DNA of 34,035 nucleotides from Elysia marginata (GCA_019649035.1 BMAT01009044.1:194546-228580); one strand, 5' to 3'. Counted from the first letter of the stretch, positions 1 through 11,849 are shown. Notes: generated by a model not told the origin, from the sequence alone. Made by a program: numbers and translations.

Positions 1-13
1 CCCCCCCCCCCCC
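1..13. repeat. poly-C run at window edge
   Basis: Thirteen C residues open the window. This is a homopolymer and may mark a contig edge or a difficult assembly spot. No function is inferred. Confidence 0.9.
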
Positions 14-1590
14 AACTTTGCCATCCTTCCTCCTGTCCACAGTAGAAAAATCATCTTCCCTCTGGTGCTAAATGCACTTAAATATGCTCCGTCTGACGTT
101 TTACGATTGTGTGATTGTCAAGCCTGCATTGAAATCTTCTGAAGCCGGCAATGTGTAAAAAGTATTGAAACCTTTTAATCTGTGATCGAGTTTACGTTAA
201 GTCTACAATAGCAAATATTCAAAATATTTTAAGTATTTACTGAAGATAAGAAAACACTAGACTAATAATTCAGTAGACTAGAAGGGATAATAAGAAAAAC
301 GAAAAAAGGTGGACGAAAAAAAGGGTGAAAAGGGGTGGAGGGCCAGAAGTGCTGACAAAGATGAAAGATGAGGCTTATAATATTGACGATGCCAAGTGGA
401 GGTTTAGGGTTTCAGGGAGTTGGTGTTCCCCAGTCCCTTATGTTGTCGTGTTGTTTTCCCCTCTGTCCGCTGTTGCTCTGGGCCCCCCTCTAGCTCTGCA
501 GGGGGTCAACCAAGACTTGGAGGAAAAGGGGGCGTCGCCGCGGACAGAAAAGACACACGGTATCCTATTCATTTAACAAAATTAAGAAAACATAAAGCAA
601 AAACCACTCGGTGTTTTGAATCCGAATGGTCTCCGGGCTAAAGTTCTTGAATCAGGTTCATTGTTGTTATCATTCGATTCTACTTGCTTCATTTCAGCGC
701 TTCAAAAATAATGATGGCTCAAAGAGATTGAGTAGAAAAGCGACTAACACCTTTTTAAAACACTTCTCTATTTCTTTTTTTTATTTGTTGTTTTTAGCCA
801 TCGGTAGTCCGACTAAAACCGGCTTGCAGTTTCGCCAAAAAAAAATGTTTGAATGAAGGCAAAAGCATGTTCTTCTCATTTAGCTTTAAATTCCAGTTAG
901 ACAATGACGCTTTTCTAATGTTTCCTAATCCCAGCTATACGATTAAAAAAAACGATATTGAACAAACAATTTTTTACCTTTTTTATTTTTTAAAGAGACA
1001 AAAAGGTTACAATCGAAGAGCTTGGATTGATGGACATGATATAAAAAATGAAACAGTAAAAGAGGTATGAAAAATCTGTATAGACCTTATTCTTGATAAA
1101 CTTAAAATACGTGAAGAGAATGAATTAATTTCTATACGATATTTCGATGTTGTTACGGAAAGACTAGAAAAAATATAGACACTTTCAAACAAGCAAATCA
1201 TTTTGACAAAAAATTCTAAACTCATGTATTCTCATAAACCATGAAGACCAGAATATTTCTAAAATATGAATGGAAGAAAGTTGACAAAAGGTTGGGGAAT
1301 ATAAAATCTGCAGTAAAGCAAAAATTAATAGATGACAAACAAGAATAAACATACAAGAACAAAAAGGACGTAACGAATATAATCTATATGGTAAAAAGGA
1401 ACAAAATGTCATAATGGCAGTTAAAGTATTTTCGAAAAATGACGCTTTAAAAATAAACAGTAATTTTATAGTGAAAATCGTCTAAATAAAATACTATACA
1501 TGTGTTTGGTACGTAATCACACTAGAATGAACTCAGGAATATGATTCTGAAATGAAAATTAGAAAAAAAAACTCTACTTTTCTTTAAATC
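14..1590. other. AT-rich stretch, no gene seen
   Basis: Only short open frames (under about 85 codons) occur here on either strand, and none has a recognisable motif. The part around 400-560 is more GC-rich but shows no coding signature that I can name. I see no repeats of note. Confidence 0.6.
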
Positions 1591-1596
1591 AAAATG

Positions 1597-1712
1597 CGCT
1601 CCGCCTCAAAAGCTCGACGGTTTTCAGCGTTCGTGTTCGCGCCCTATTTAAATGGTTGAACTGCTAAAAAGTGGCGTTCGCGTTCGCCCTCTGTATAAAC
1701 GGGCCTTAGGAA
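1597..1712. mobile_element. GC-rich fragment, possible DNA-transposon (MITE) end
   Basis: This roughly 115-bp block is much richer in GC than its flanks. It holds two near-identical direct repeats, 1627-1645 and 1674-1690, both of the form GCGTTCG(t/c)GTTCGC...CCT. The block ends with CTGTATAAACGGGCCTTAGG; on the minus strand this reads CCTAAGGCCCGTTTATACAG. Ends with a GGCCCGTTTATAC core recur in animal MITE families as I recall them, so I infer a transposon terminus. The opposite terminus was not found, so the superfamily is unknown. It could also be an unrelated GC-rich relic. Confidence 0.35.
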
Positions 1713-1860
1713 AGAAAAATTCGCTCGTGTAGAAAAATACAATCAAACTGGTGAGCCGCCGATCTCACCAAATTCGATCCAGAGGGACCTCACAAGGTGC
1801 TAAGTGTTAGAAGCAAGAAGTTTTCATTTTTATAAAATGCCACGATGATCTTAAAATGAC

Positions 1861-2290
1861 CGCAGTCGTGCATTACAACTGATATTCGGGCAGGTTTTTC
1901 TATTAATGAAGTCTCCAATGGTATGACTGTAGACAGAAAGACGATTTTTAGCCTCAGAAGTCGTTTACATCAGGGTGAAAGGTCGCCAACGTTTTGGAAG
2001 GTCTAGGTGCACTAGAAACAAGACAGATAAAACCTTGTCAGATATCATGTGAGCAACATATTCATGTCAGCTTTTGCTTCGTCACGACAGATAAGACAAA
2101 GAAACAACAAACGTGTACGTACCAGTACAGTATGAAGACGTTTATCTGTGGTTGGTTTACATGATCGTCGCCCAAACATCGGCCCAATCTTGACACAATG
2201 TCTCCCTCAGCAACAGGCTCAGTAGACTGGGTAGCATGTAGCTTGGAACCGCAGCAAATGATTCACAGTGTATTCAGTGACGATTTACCA
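1861..2290 (+). pseudogene. Tc1-like transposase remnant (frameshifted)
   Basis: Reading across three frames on the plus strand recovers the N-terminal half of a Tc1-family DDE transposase. Residues AGFSINEVSNGMTVDRKTI (from about 1890) match the first helix-turn-helix of Tc1 proteins. A basic GR-rich linker follows near 2000. The segment from about 2043, with SASSRQI-like and NNKRVRTSTV-like pieces, resembles the second DNA-binding subdomain. The piece RRLSVVGLHDRRPNIGPIL (about 2138-2194) is the characteristic RRL..AGL.ARRP..GP block before the catalytic core. A trace of the first catalytic block, VFSDD, can be read at about 2270-2284. Frame changes occur near 1880, 2004 and 2043, with stops at 2004, 2049 and 2132, and more stops after 2220. 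The rest of the catalytic domain is missing, so the copy is dead. The family call rests on motif recall. No terminal inverted repeats were found. Confidence 0.75.
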
Positions 2291-2529
2291 AAGTCATGAG
2301 GTATATCGAAGTCTTTGGTTTGACCATATAGAGATAAGAGATATAACTAGAGGCGGGGATTAGAGAAAGTGATAGCGAGAGAAAAAAAGAGAGGAGATGG
2401 AGCATGGGGTGAGGGTTCAAGCTAGGCTTAAGGTTAAGATTGATTGATATATATGCTGTGAGTATTCGTAATATGTCTGATGCTGTAAGATATGAATTTT
2501 ACTGTGATGTTCCATTTTATTGTGGGCAG

Positions 2530-2636
2530 AGAGCATGGCTGCGCAGTTTCGGCCGCTGGGAAAAGGAAACAACTGAGAGCAGATGGGCTGAGACCTGGGA
2601 CCCTACATTGCTGTCGGACCTATTATTTAAGTCAAA
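2530..2636 (+). CDS. possible internal exon, unrecognised
   Basis: A 107-bp segment lies between an acceptor-like sequence (TTTTATTGTGGGCAG, ending at 2529) and a donor-like sequence (AAA|GTGAGA at 2637). In the frame starting at 2530 it is open and encodes a tryptophan-rich, charged peptide beginning RAWLRSFGRWEKETTESRW. Local GC content is above the surroundings. The same frame runs on to a TGA at 2638-2640. I recognise no family. The acceptor tract is mediocre, and chance or a transposon relic is equally possible. Nothing else gene-like was found between 2300 and 3150. Confidence 0.15.
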
Positions 2637-3228
2637 GTGAGAAATGCAAATTATCCACTGTGGTCGATCACGACACCATATATGGCATTTTCAAGGACTG
2701 GATTACTTGGTCAGAGATTGATTGTTTTTGTGTATGTTTCCTTGTTTTGCGCTCTTTTAAGAACCAGTTGGTTCTCTGATAGTTGCCAGCTTTGGGGAAG
2801 ACAAGTTAGGCATCTATGTAGCTGCTTGTCTAAAGGGTTCGGTGCCGATATAGTATTTACTGAGCTGAGGGGTAATAGTAACAGGCGATTAGCATGAGAT
2901 GAAGATTTTGCTTGAATTGTTGGGTATGAGAACTTACTAACTTCTTTCAGTCAGCACCTAACAATATCTTTCACAATTTGTAAAAGCACAAACCGCTACT
3001 TTTACCTTCTCGTATCTACGGCACATTACTACATAACGCTAACAATTTGAGTGGAACGTTTCCGAGAATCATAAAGGCTAGTTTAGTTGGATTTTCATAC
3101 AAACTTCATGTCTTTTTAAACTCTGATTTTTATTTAATTTGTGAAAAAAATGAGGGGGGGGGGGAGCCTTGAAGACAATTATGGTGATAGAGGACAAAAC
3201 AAATGAATCTAGCGATTTAAATTGAAGG

Positions 3229-3357
3229 AGATCGAGAGAAATTGGGAGAGAAAGAAAGAGCGAAATATAATAGTGCAGGAATGCACAGAGAGAGAAGAGA
3301 AGAGAGAAATAGAGAGAGAGAAATAAAGAGAGAGAAAGAGAGAGAGAGAGAAGTAGA
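3229..3357 (+). repeat. imperfect GA-rich purine tract
   Basis: This is an interrupted (GA)n/(GAAA)n tract with almost only purines on the plus strand. Open frames on both strands across it (Arg/Glu-rich on plus, Ser/Leu-rich on minus) are products of the composition and are not genes. Confidence 0.85.
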
Positions 3358-3457
3358 TAAAAAATTTCAAGACAGCGATAGAAATAAAGAGAGATTCTAC
3401 CAAAAAGAAAAAAAAAAGAAAGTGAGAAAAGTGATAGACAGCCGGGTAAATAAATAA

Positions 3458-4678
3458 AGCAGGGTAAAACTAACTTATGAATAATGATTATTTAAACATT
3501 GTTGACAATGAGTGTCGCAGTGGCCTACTGCTGAGACCGTAATGCGCGCTGAATGATTAAAACCGCACTGTGATACAGACAGACTAAAGAATGATGAGGT
3601 GTTTTGCACAGCACAGCGAAATCTGTCATTAGAGGAACATACCTGAGCGAAATTTCTTCGCCTCTGGGCACAATCTTCCTTCTAGTCCAATTACGTGTAA
3701 AACGAGAAAAGGGGGAAATAAGAACGCAATGTGGTAACTCGTAAAGGAAATCAAAAGCGGACAGACTTGTTCATTACACAAAAGGAACTGTTTACTAAGG
3801 GAAATCTCAACAATTTTTCAAACAAAAGACCCGGGAGGGAAAAAGAAAACAAAATAACGCCTTGAGTGAAAATGTTCGCAATTTTGATGTAAGTTGACAA
3901 CAGGGGGTCATGAATTACGAAGAGGTGTTGAGAAACCGTGAAAGAAATACATCTGTAGCTAGCTACAAGGCAGTTATTTTGCCCTTAATTCATGCATCCA
4001 ATTTTCAGTTTTTTGGATTTCTCTGTTCGTTTTCACAACTTATTTGAAATCAGAGCTCGCCCTGAGAATTCTTAAGGAAATTTGACTCCTCCGTGCTTGC
4101 TTTTCAGAACTCTACAACAAAAGTTTCGTTTTTCTAGCACCTTAGACTCTTTTCCTCTCTCTCTCTCCTTGAGTGTCTAGATGGTTTTTTTCCATTTATA
4201 CAGCTATGGGGTATAATTAAAGTATATTATGATAATTGTGTAAACGAAAAGTGTAGTTCTTAACATCAATGTTTTTGAAAACTTTTCTACTTTTCCTTGA
4301 TATATTGAACAAAAAAACGCATTGTGCAAAGTAAACTTCAAAGCAATCGCTGAAAGAAAACATGATCAGATTAATGAACAGACAATAAAAGTAATGTTTA
4401 ATTCATTTTAAAAGACGCAGTTTAAATGTTCGTCTTATCGGTGTGAATACGAGAGACAGAATTATTTTCATTTCTATGTCTTTTCCCGTGACAACATTAA
4501 TATTTTTCGTGTTCTTACTTAAAGGCCAGGCGGGTGGTGTTTACTTAGAGTCATCTATCGCTTCTCATTGTCTTCTTACAGAAAACGATAATTTCATGCT
4601 TCAACTAAAAACATCTTCATAGAGGGGCTGGTAGAAGAGTTATACATCTTAGCAATTATTTATTATTTTGTCGACTTT
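3458..4678. other. AT-rich stretch, no gene seen
   Basis: I see no open frame longer than about 60 codons, no tRNA-like structure and no tandem repeat here. Confidence 0.6.
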
Positions 4679-4679
4679 T

Positions 4680-4718
4680 TTCTGTCTGTCTGTCTGTCTG
4701 TCTCTCTATCTCTCTCTA
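4680..4718 (+). repeat. (TCTG)n/(TC)n microsatellite
   Basis: About five TCTG units run into a TC/TATC tract. It is a short compound microsatellite. Confidence 0.9.
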
Positions 4719-5990
4719 ACTTCTTTACCCAAGTTAAAATAATATGCCTTACACCAACGACTCACTTTAACCTACCCCGATCTGTCTCTCGTACTATTCC
4801 CCCGACGCTTTCTTCGTTTATAGCATGTTATTTTCAAGAGTATCGTATTTCTACATTTTTTATTATTTTTATTTGTTCACATCTTTTGATAGTTTACATG
4901 TGATTCCGGGTTAATATTTTGTAAGCCTTTTTCTTAATAATGGACATAGGACGCGATAGACAGGCTATCATTTCCAACACTACCATCTCCTTTATTCATC
5001 AACGAACTTGGCCACAATGGATTTAAAAATGAAAATAAAACAATCTTAATACTCTACTGAAGTAATATCAAATTTTATGCTAGTCTCCCTCTCAATGAAA
5101 AAAATAACTTAAGAGGAAATAAAAAGAGAAAATCCGAAAGAAAAAAAACGATAACCAACAGAAAATTGTAAATGAATGAGCGTGCTACAGCCAAATAAAA
5201 ACTGTGATCATAACAAGAGGTAAATTTTTACAGGTGCACGTTGGGTGGGTAAGATATTTGAAACCGGCAACCTATATAATATTTGAGCTCCATATCCTTG
5301 CAATCTTAATTGCATTCAGGAATGTTATTTTCTTTTCAGTTCAGAATTCTTTATCACCATGAAATAGTCTCAATATAATTTATTCGATGTAGTAAAAATG
5401 TATAATAAACTTTTGTTGATATAAGATCCCCTATAGGAGCTTAAAACTTTCAGAAACAGCCCATAAGTAATGCCTTTGGACGCAATTTGTATCCGCAACA
5501 TTTTAGCATTTTGAAACGATACAGAATGATTTCATGCATTAAATCATTATTATGCAAGTTTTCTTTTTTCCGCATAAATTAAGGTAGGTACACAACGAGT
5601 ACGGGAAAGTTTTCTCAAATTTTTCAATTACAGGAGGGAAAACAAGATTGTTTGTGTGAAAACAAATCTTTGCCATGATAAGGTTTCGCGAAGAAAGAAC
5701 TCTCACACACAAAAACTGAATGAAAAAGATGGTTTAAAAAAATGAGTAAGATGGCACAATAGAGAGCCACTGTATCCATGCATACAGGGGTTTATATTTC
5801 TCTTCGCACTGAATAAAGAGTATGTAGTAAGAAAAAATAGACAGTGTGAAAAAGTAATAGAGGGAAAAGAGGAAAAAATACTAGATCTATGTAGGACGCC
5901 AGCTGCAAGAATGAAGTGTCCTATTGATTATACAATTTTAGCTATGACAGATATAATTATAGGTGTGTGATTGCTCAGTAAATTACTGTC
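4719..5990. other. AT-rich stretch, no gene seen
   Basis: No coding, RNA or repeat feature could be supported here. Confidence 0.55.
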
Positions 5991-5994
5991 TAAT

Positions 5995-6274
5995 CGCTCA
6001 ACGTGACGGAGTCGTTAGCGCGTCAGACTCGAGATTTGGAGGTCGCGGGTTCGATTCCCGACCATGCCATGTTGCAGTTGCCTTGGGAAAGCAATTTACC
6101 CTAACTTTCCCCAGTCTACCCACCTGTAAAATGGGTACCCAGCTACAGGCTTCAAATGTACTAGTCTGCTGGGGCATTAGTGGCGCTGCTCTGTGGTGAC
6201 ACAGTTACGCTGAGTAACGAAGACAAATTTCCCGAAAGGGATTAATATAGAGTATAAAAATAAAATAAATAAAA
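5995..6274 (+). mobile_element. tRNA-derived SINE with A/T-rich tail
   Basis: The 5' part is a tRNA-like head carrying RNA polymerase III internal promoter boxes. The A box is at about 6004-6021 (TGACGGAGTCGTTAGCGC, close to a Ser/Leu-type tRNA A box). The B box GGTTCGATTCC is at 6048-6058. A conserved-looking body follows, with CCTTGGGAAAGCAATTTACC near 6080 and TGTAAAATGGGTACCCAGC near 6124, and then a region rich in CTGCTGGGGCATTAGTGGCG. It ends in an AAAATAAAATAAATAAAAT tail at about 6256-6274. The head-body-tail order and the roughly 280-bp length are those of a tRNA SINE. I recall similar bodies in mollusc and other invertebrate SINEs but cannot name the family. The open frame across it is only the SINE read in one frame. 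No clear target-site duplication was found, so both ends are approximate. Confidence 0.85.
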
Positions 6275-7440
6275 TCATCTTGAGTTCTTAGCGTTTCTGA
6301 GTTATTCGCTACATTCTGCGCAAACTGCACTTCATTTTCATCAAATCTCAACTAAAACCCTAGAAAAGGCTTCCCAATGGCTGAACAGTTAAAAAAACAC
6401 AAACGCCCTTTAAAGTTAATAGCAAGTGAAACATTTAAGAAAGTTGAGCCTATAAAAATCAAATTGAAAAACAATTGTCAACGATCGTAAATTTCATCAA
6501 ACATGGACTAAAATGGTACAAGAATGGCTTCATCTTGGCCAAAAACTTCAAAAGTGACTGAGAATATTCAAACTTGTTTTGAACTTAGTTCGCTCCTTGG
6601 CAACCTTAAGGTAGTTAGCCTGGGCCACCAGACATAATTTATATTTTAATAATTTCCAGATAAGATATCATCAGCTGTCTTTGATACACATATAACATAA
6701 ACTAAATGAAGGTATTTGAAGACGCCTTGAAAGAGTTATTGCCAACTTACCGAGATACTGATTGTAAAAAAATTGTTAGTTTGGAGACTATTAGTTAAAT
6801 ACTAAATAGAGTTAGCATAAAAACGGAATTTTGACATGATGACTTTAACTGACCATTTCCTATTGAAAATAACAGGTGTTGGTTATACATAATTATGCAA
6901 ACATTAAAATTAGAGCATCTATAGTCCAATACTTGAGCCTAAATTAAGAACAAACACGAACTACTGAATGGAATAGATCAAGAGAATCTCTATGAGTTTC
7001 TACACTTGTAAAGTGCTCTCACGAAGAAAGAATTATCCTGGCATTTAAAGGGAGTCCATGACGTTTAATAAATGACAAGTTTTTTTTTACTCTAAAACCT
7101 GCGAGAAGTGCTAGTTCGGAAATAATTTTGTTATAATCTTAATCTGTACTTTATATCCATTACAGCCTTATAGGTTATCATTACATTTTTATTGGCAGCA
7201 AATAGAATGTAGTGCCTACATAACTAAAGTAAACAAAAAACGGAAAATTTTGCTAACATTTTTTTTGTCTGTTTCTTCGTGTGTCAATAGTTTTTCACCA
7301 ATTTTATTCAGCAGTATCCTGAAATAACTTGGAAACCACTGTTGAGTAATAAAAGAGAGGTGAAATTTTACACAATTCGGCCTTCTGCGGAAGAATACAC
7401 GCAAAAAAAAAATAGTTTCACCCGCTTCACTTGTTAGACT
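6275..7440. other. AT-rich stretch, no gene seen
   Basis: Nothing could be supported. A 62-codon minus-strand frame near 7216-7404 has no recognisable motif. Confidence 0.55.
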
Positions 7441-7454
7441 CTGTGAATTTAGGT

Positions 7455-7580
7455 TAAATCTAGATCTGAAATCTAGATTAACAGTATAAAAGTTGGACTT
7501 ACGTCTAGAAAATCAATTTAGTTATCCTAGATTTAGAGCTAGATGTAGAAGACATGTTGATCTTAGGTCTAGATATTCAC
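7455..7580. repeat. cluster of TCTAGA/AGATCT-type motifs
   Basis: Repeated variants of TCTAGATCT and CTAGATTTAG occur through about 125 bp without a fixed period. Similar clusters occur near 13680, 25085-25660, 28256-28324 and 28455, so this looks like a genome-level sequence habit or a decayed dispersed repeat. Confidence 0.5.
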
Positions 7581-8500
7581 TTGGATTTGGTCTCCACTTT
7601 TCTTCCAATTTTAGTTCTATGTATAATTTTTTCTTCTCTTTCAGCCTTAGGGCCTACGCTGTGTGAGTAAAGTGTACTGATCACTCTTTTCCTAATTGGC
7701 TTTTTTACAAACAGTTGTATACACTACATCCCACGGGCAAATGCAACAGAGACTTTTTCATTCGATTTTAATCATTCGAATGATTGGGGAATGATTAAAT
7801 CACAATTTATGTAATATCTAAAAAAGAAGCTAGTATACGTGGTAAAGAGCTGAATTCCCTTCGAAACAATCACAGAAGAAAAACCCATGAGATCATTGTA
7901 TATTCAACACTAAAAAATATTTACACACATGACTATATAAATTATGTCTATATTGTTCAATAGTTATGACCTTATTGTTAATCAATAAATTGGTTTTGCT
8001 CAGAAAAAAGGTAAGGTATTTTAAATGGGTTTCAAATACATTAGAGAATATGGGTTTTACCAACATTAGATGAATGAATAAAATAGATAAGTAAAAACTA
8101 AGATAGATTTGACTACGTTGATAAACTGTAATTCTTGACTTTTTACAAATGCCTGGCTAGATCCGCACCTCGAATAGGTCAACTGCATTTGGTCGCCAAT
8201 AAACAAGACCTGATTCCTTAATAATAGAAAATGTTCATCGTAGGTCCACTTAACAACTCCTATGCGTAGCAAACTTCTGTTACGAAAATATACTGAAAAC
8301 TCTTGACTTTCCAAGTCTTGTGTACTGGTGAATTAAATATGTTTTTATAGAAGCCTATAAGCTCACTAACGGACTATACAATGTTAATATGGAAAATTAT
8401 CTCTCGCATAATAGTTGCGAAACAAGAGCAATAGGTCAGTTCCTTTCGCCAAAAAAAAAAACCAACAAAAAACAGGATCCTTACGTAAGTAGTGAACAAG
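7581..8500. other. AT-rich stretch, no gene seen
   Basis: A perfect 16-bp palindrome, AATCATTCGAATGATT, lies at 7770-7785. Nothing else could be supported. The 82-codon minus-strand frame at 8066-8314 resembles no family I know. Confidence 0.5.
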
Positions 8501-8501
8501 T

Positions 8502-8555
8502 TAGATAAATAGATAGATAGATAGGTAGATAGATAGATAGATAGATACATAGATG
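8502..8555 (+). repeat. (TAGA)n microsatellite
   Basis: About 13 units of TAGA with single-base interruptions. Confidence 0.95.
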
Positions 8556-8604
8556 GAGGTTTTAATAATTTAATACTATATTAGTTTTATTTGACATAAA
8601 ATAA

Positions 8605-8690
8605 AGCAAGTCTAATGGGTAAAGTACTGGAGTGCCCTGTCAATATTATTCAGGTCAAGCAGGGGTCGAAACTAATTGGGTGGATAGAAT
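8605..8690 (+). mobile_element. faint tRNA-like relic, possible decayed SINE
   Basis: The sequence TCTAATGGGTAAAGTACTGG (8611-8630) resembles a tRNA A box and D arm. GGGTCGAAACT at 8663-8673 resembles a B box. The spacing of about 50 bp is tRNA-like. No cloverleaf can be completed, so this is not a functional tRNA. It is most simply an old SINE head. Confidence 0.35.
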
Positions 8691-8699
8691 TTCAAGAAA

Positions 8700-11230
8700 A
8701 ATGCATTATCATAAATTCAATCAAGCAATCACTCGTTTTTATATGTAATTGATTATGCTTAAACATGCTTCTAAAAACCTTTATTTCGCTGAAAGGTTGT
8801 ACTTGCCCCTGCGTTCTGGTCATTGATTTTATTTCTGTTGTTCTTTTTTTATTTTAATTCTTTTTGTTGACGTGGGGGTCATGAATTTTTCAAAATCATT
8901 ACAATATTATGAAAATAACCATTGAGAAATCACACGTGCCAAGCTTCGCTGCTGTTGAAAAAAAAACAAATTTTCGAAACCTTTTATTCAAATTGTCTTC
9001 CTTCTCTTGCCTTCGGCATCTAAGCAAAAATAATGCAGGTTTAAGTAAAGGTATTTACATATAGAAAGGACCCTTACATGCGATTGTTTTCATTAAGCGC
9101 ATTTCAAAAAGTTCCAATCAGTGCTGAGTGAGCCGTGTTTCACTGAACAACAAAATCCTTTCATCAAGGCTACAATCCGACACTTTACGTAGATGTATCT
9201 TTCTTTATTCTGCCGAGGGCCTCAAGCGGTTTCTTCCTGTTCTCTCTTCCTTTACCACCTGTAGCGAGACTAACCCACCTTGAGAAAAAGCGCACGACGG
9301 AACCCAAAAAAAAAAAAACAAGAATAACAACGATGTGTTTTGTCTTTCTACCCATTTCCTTAGGTCTCTCTCGCATTGCCGAAATTTCTAGTAGGGCCTA
9401 CTTGTTGAAACTCGCAACCGTAGCAAACAAAAAGAGCTCTCCCCTAAAACAACAATTATAATTGTAACTATCGTTGTGTGACCCCCCTGGTTCTTCTTCT
9501 GAACACCTCTCTTATTGGACAGCTTTCATTCACAGCATCCAATCGAGCGGAAAGTCGAGAGTCGCCAGGAAATTACAACAGTAACAATTAAACAACAACA
9601 ATTGACAGACTGATCGAAGTTTCTTAACCCTTTCACGGCAATATACTCCTTCAGAAACTCGCCCCCTGGCCCTACTTTGTTCATCCAACGCAGGAAACAA
9701 AACAGAAAATAAATCGAGGAGAAACAAAAGAAAGGACAAAATTTTATGACAATGTCCTTCTTTATCAGGACTCAATCAAATCCGGATTCATTCTTTAAGC
9801 TTTGAAAGTCGCTGTCTTCTCCACGGTTCCACAGGCCTGTGCGTGCCTCGAGTGATCAAATTACATCTCACCTACCCCTGCTTTCACGTCAGCGAATAAC
9901 TTGGTACATACTGGTCTTATCTAAACCCATCACTATCGTTTTAGTAATGTGTGGATTCCTTCGATTCGCATCAATAAACCTAAAAGCAAAAAAAAAAAAA
10001 AAAGAAGAATGAGAACGGAAGGTATGTATGTGCGTGCATGGAAGGGTGGGGGATAAAGGGACGTTTCTTAAGTCTCGTACTTTATCGATGAAGAGGAAGA
10101 CAAAGAAAAGTTCCGGTCATATGAACTGGCACCCATCATAGTAAATCAGTCAGTCAATAACTGAAACGTCTTAGATTTCCTTTTGTTTGTTTTTCCTGCC
10201 TTTCTGATGCCCGGAGTGGCAATAATTAGAGTGCCCGAGGTCGAACGTCAGGGTCTGTCGATCCAAGACAGGCAATGATCATATCTTTATAAGACCCGAA
10301 GATCATCCTACTCCCCTTCCAGACTAACAGTAACAGGAATAACACTAAGCGGGTTCAACTGCTTTGTTGGTTCCAGGCATTAAACAAAAATGAAGTGGAA
10401 AATCTTCAGGCAGTGCCCATCTGGCATGTCAGTATGAAACTGTAGTCGCCAGTCTGGCGCGATGGTGCTTTTAAACACCACGATTTATCTGCCTGATTTA
10501 ATTACACTAAATCATAATCATAATCTATTTGTTTGGCTAAGAAAAACATAGGGCCCCCCTATTACGTTATTTCATTGAATAAAAAAAGCCCACGTCTTCA
10601 ATGAGCGGCACATAAAATAAGCATTATTGTTATGAAAAAGGTACGCACTTTTCAAACTGACAAAATATTATTCGCTGTCCTATTTGTTTCTTTTGTTTAG
10701 ACAGGAAAGATAAACCAAAAAATAAAAGACATTCAGTCGTTTGTGCTTGGACACCACAAAAAGATTAAATAAAGCAGTTTAAAACTTAAGTACAACATAA
10801 CTTGGAATAAATTATTGAAAAACGTTTGAATTTATTGAAGTAATTATTTACCGGAGCACTTGAGAGAGTCATACACAACGCTATACGTTGTAACTTCCAA
10901 ATTTACAGGTGTTTAATTTTAGTCAAGCGTTTTGGCCGCTAATTATTAATTTGAGATACGACCTAATAAAAGTATGGCTGTACCTCAACTGATTATTATA
11001 ACCTAATCATACAAATAGTACAAAAATAAAAATCCTCTTGGGTATGTAGTAGCTGAAAATAAAATTATAAATAAACACTAAACTAGTGCATGCATTCCCC
11101 TTCAAACAAAAAAAAAACATGTATAAATTTGGACGTCTGAAATACTGAAACCGTGCTTGGTTGTTTTCAAACAATTTGGACATGATATTTTCCAATATGA
11201 TAAAGATGTATTAATCCCTCCCTTTTACTG
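8700..11230. other. long AT-rich stretch, no gene seen
   Basis: Scattered frames of 60-80 codons, such as minus strand 9185-9376 and 9530-9775, lack recognisable motifs. No tandem array or transposon end was identified. The block 10200-10290 is somewhat more GC-rich but gives no interpretable product. Confidence 0.5.
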
Positions 11231-11232
11231 TT

Positions 11233-11371
11233 TATCTATCTATCTATCTATCTATNNNNNNNNNNNNNNNNNNNNNNNNNNNNNNNNNNNNNNNNNNNNN
11301 NNNNNNNNNNNNNNNNNNNNNNNNNNNNNNNNNNNNNNNNNNTCCATCTATCTATCCATCTATCTATCTAC
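11233..11371 (+). repeat. (TCTA)n microsatellite containing an assembly gap
   Basis: TCTA repeats flank the run of Ns on both sides, so the gap almost certainly hides more of the same array. Its true length is unknown. Confidence 0.95.
11256..11342. other. assembly gap of 87 N
   Basis: Unresolved bases inside the microsatellite. Any open frame drawn across them is meaningless. Confidence 1.
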
Positions 11372-11577
11372 TCTTTTGTTCATCTCCTTGTGTATCTGCC
11401 TGTCCATCTATCTTTCTTTGTTAAACATAACAATTATCTATCTTTAAATTGTTTGTTTTATTTTATCATTTCACCTTCTACAAAATGCGAAGCCACGAGT
11501 CACGTTGAAACTTGCATCCTAACTACAGGCTATGACTACAGGGCGCAGACTCAGCCCTACCTTCCTCTCCCTATCAG

Positions 11578-11651
11578 GTTTACATTTGTCGTAAAGAAAA
11601 CCATGGCTACGGCGGATTGGCACCCGCCCGGCACCCTTTTACTAAAATCAG
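11578..11651 (+). CDS. possible short exon with start codon, unrecognised
   Basis: A pyrimidine-rich acceptor (CCTTCCTCTCCCTATCAG, ending at 11577) and a consensus donor (CAG|GTAAGA at 11652) bracket 74 bp. The segment contains an ATG at 11603 in a good initiation context (AAACCATGG). The frame reads MATADWHPPGTLLLKSG up to the donor, and the 3' part of the segment is GC-rich for this window. It could be the first coding exon of a host gene on the plus strand. No downstream exon could be joined to it with confidence and no protein family is recognised, so chance remains likely. Confidence 0.2.
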
Positions 11652-11849
11652 GTAAGAATCCCTGGATTGAACCACTTATCTCTTTGATTGAAAACCCGTT
11701 GCTCAAGCGTATAATACATTCTGATACACGAAACGCGAGTTTTTTCTCACTTTGGTATGAAAGCCTGACCTGTATAGCGCTTTTCATCAATGGAAATATA
11801 AGAGCTCTTAACATTTTACAGAGCACTAGAAAAACTAAGCACTCGTGAA

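Noticed and set aside
6004..6070. Functional tRNA gene
   Set aside because: The A and B boxes are good, but a complete cloverleaf with acceptor pairing is not evident and a SINE body and tail follow directly.
5963..6199. 78-codon frame in the SINE
   Set aside because: It is the tRNA-like head and body of the SINE. Such peptides are commonly mis-annotated as hypothetical proteins.
11390..11848. 152-codon plus-strand frame taken as one gene
   Set aside because: It begins in microsatellite-derived sequence and shows no family. Only the short splice-bracketed part at 11578-11651 was kept, as a weak candidate.
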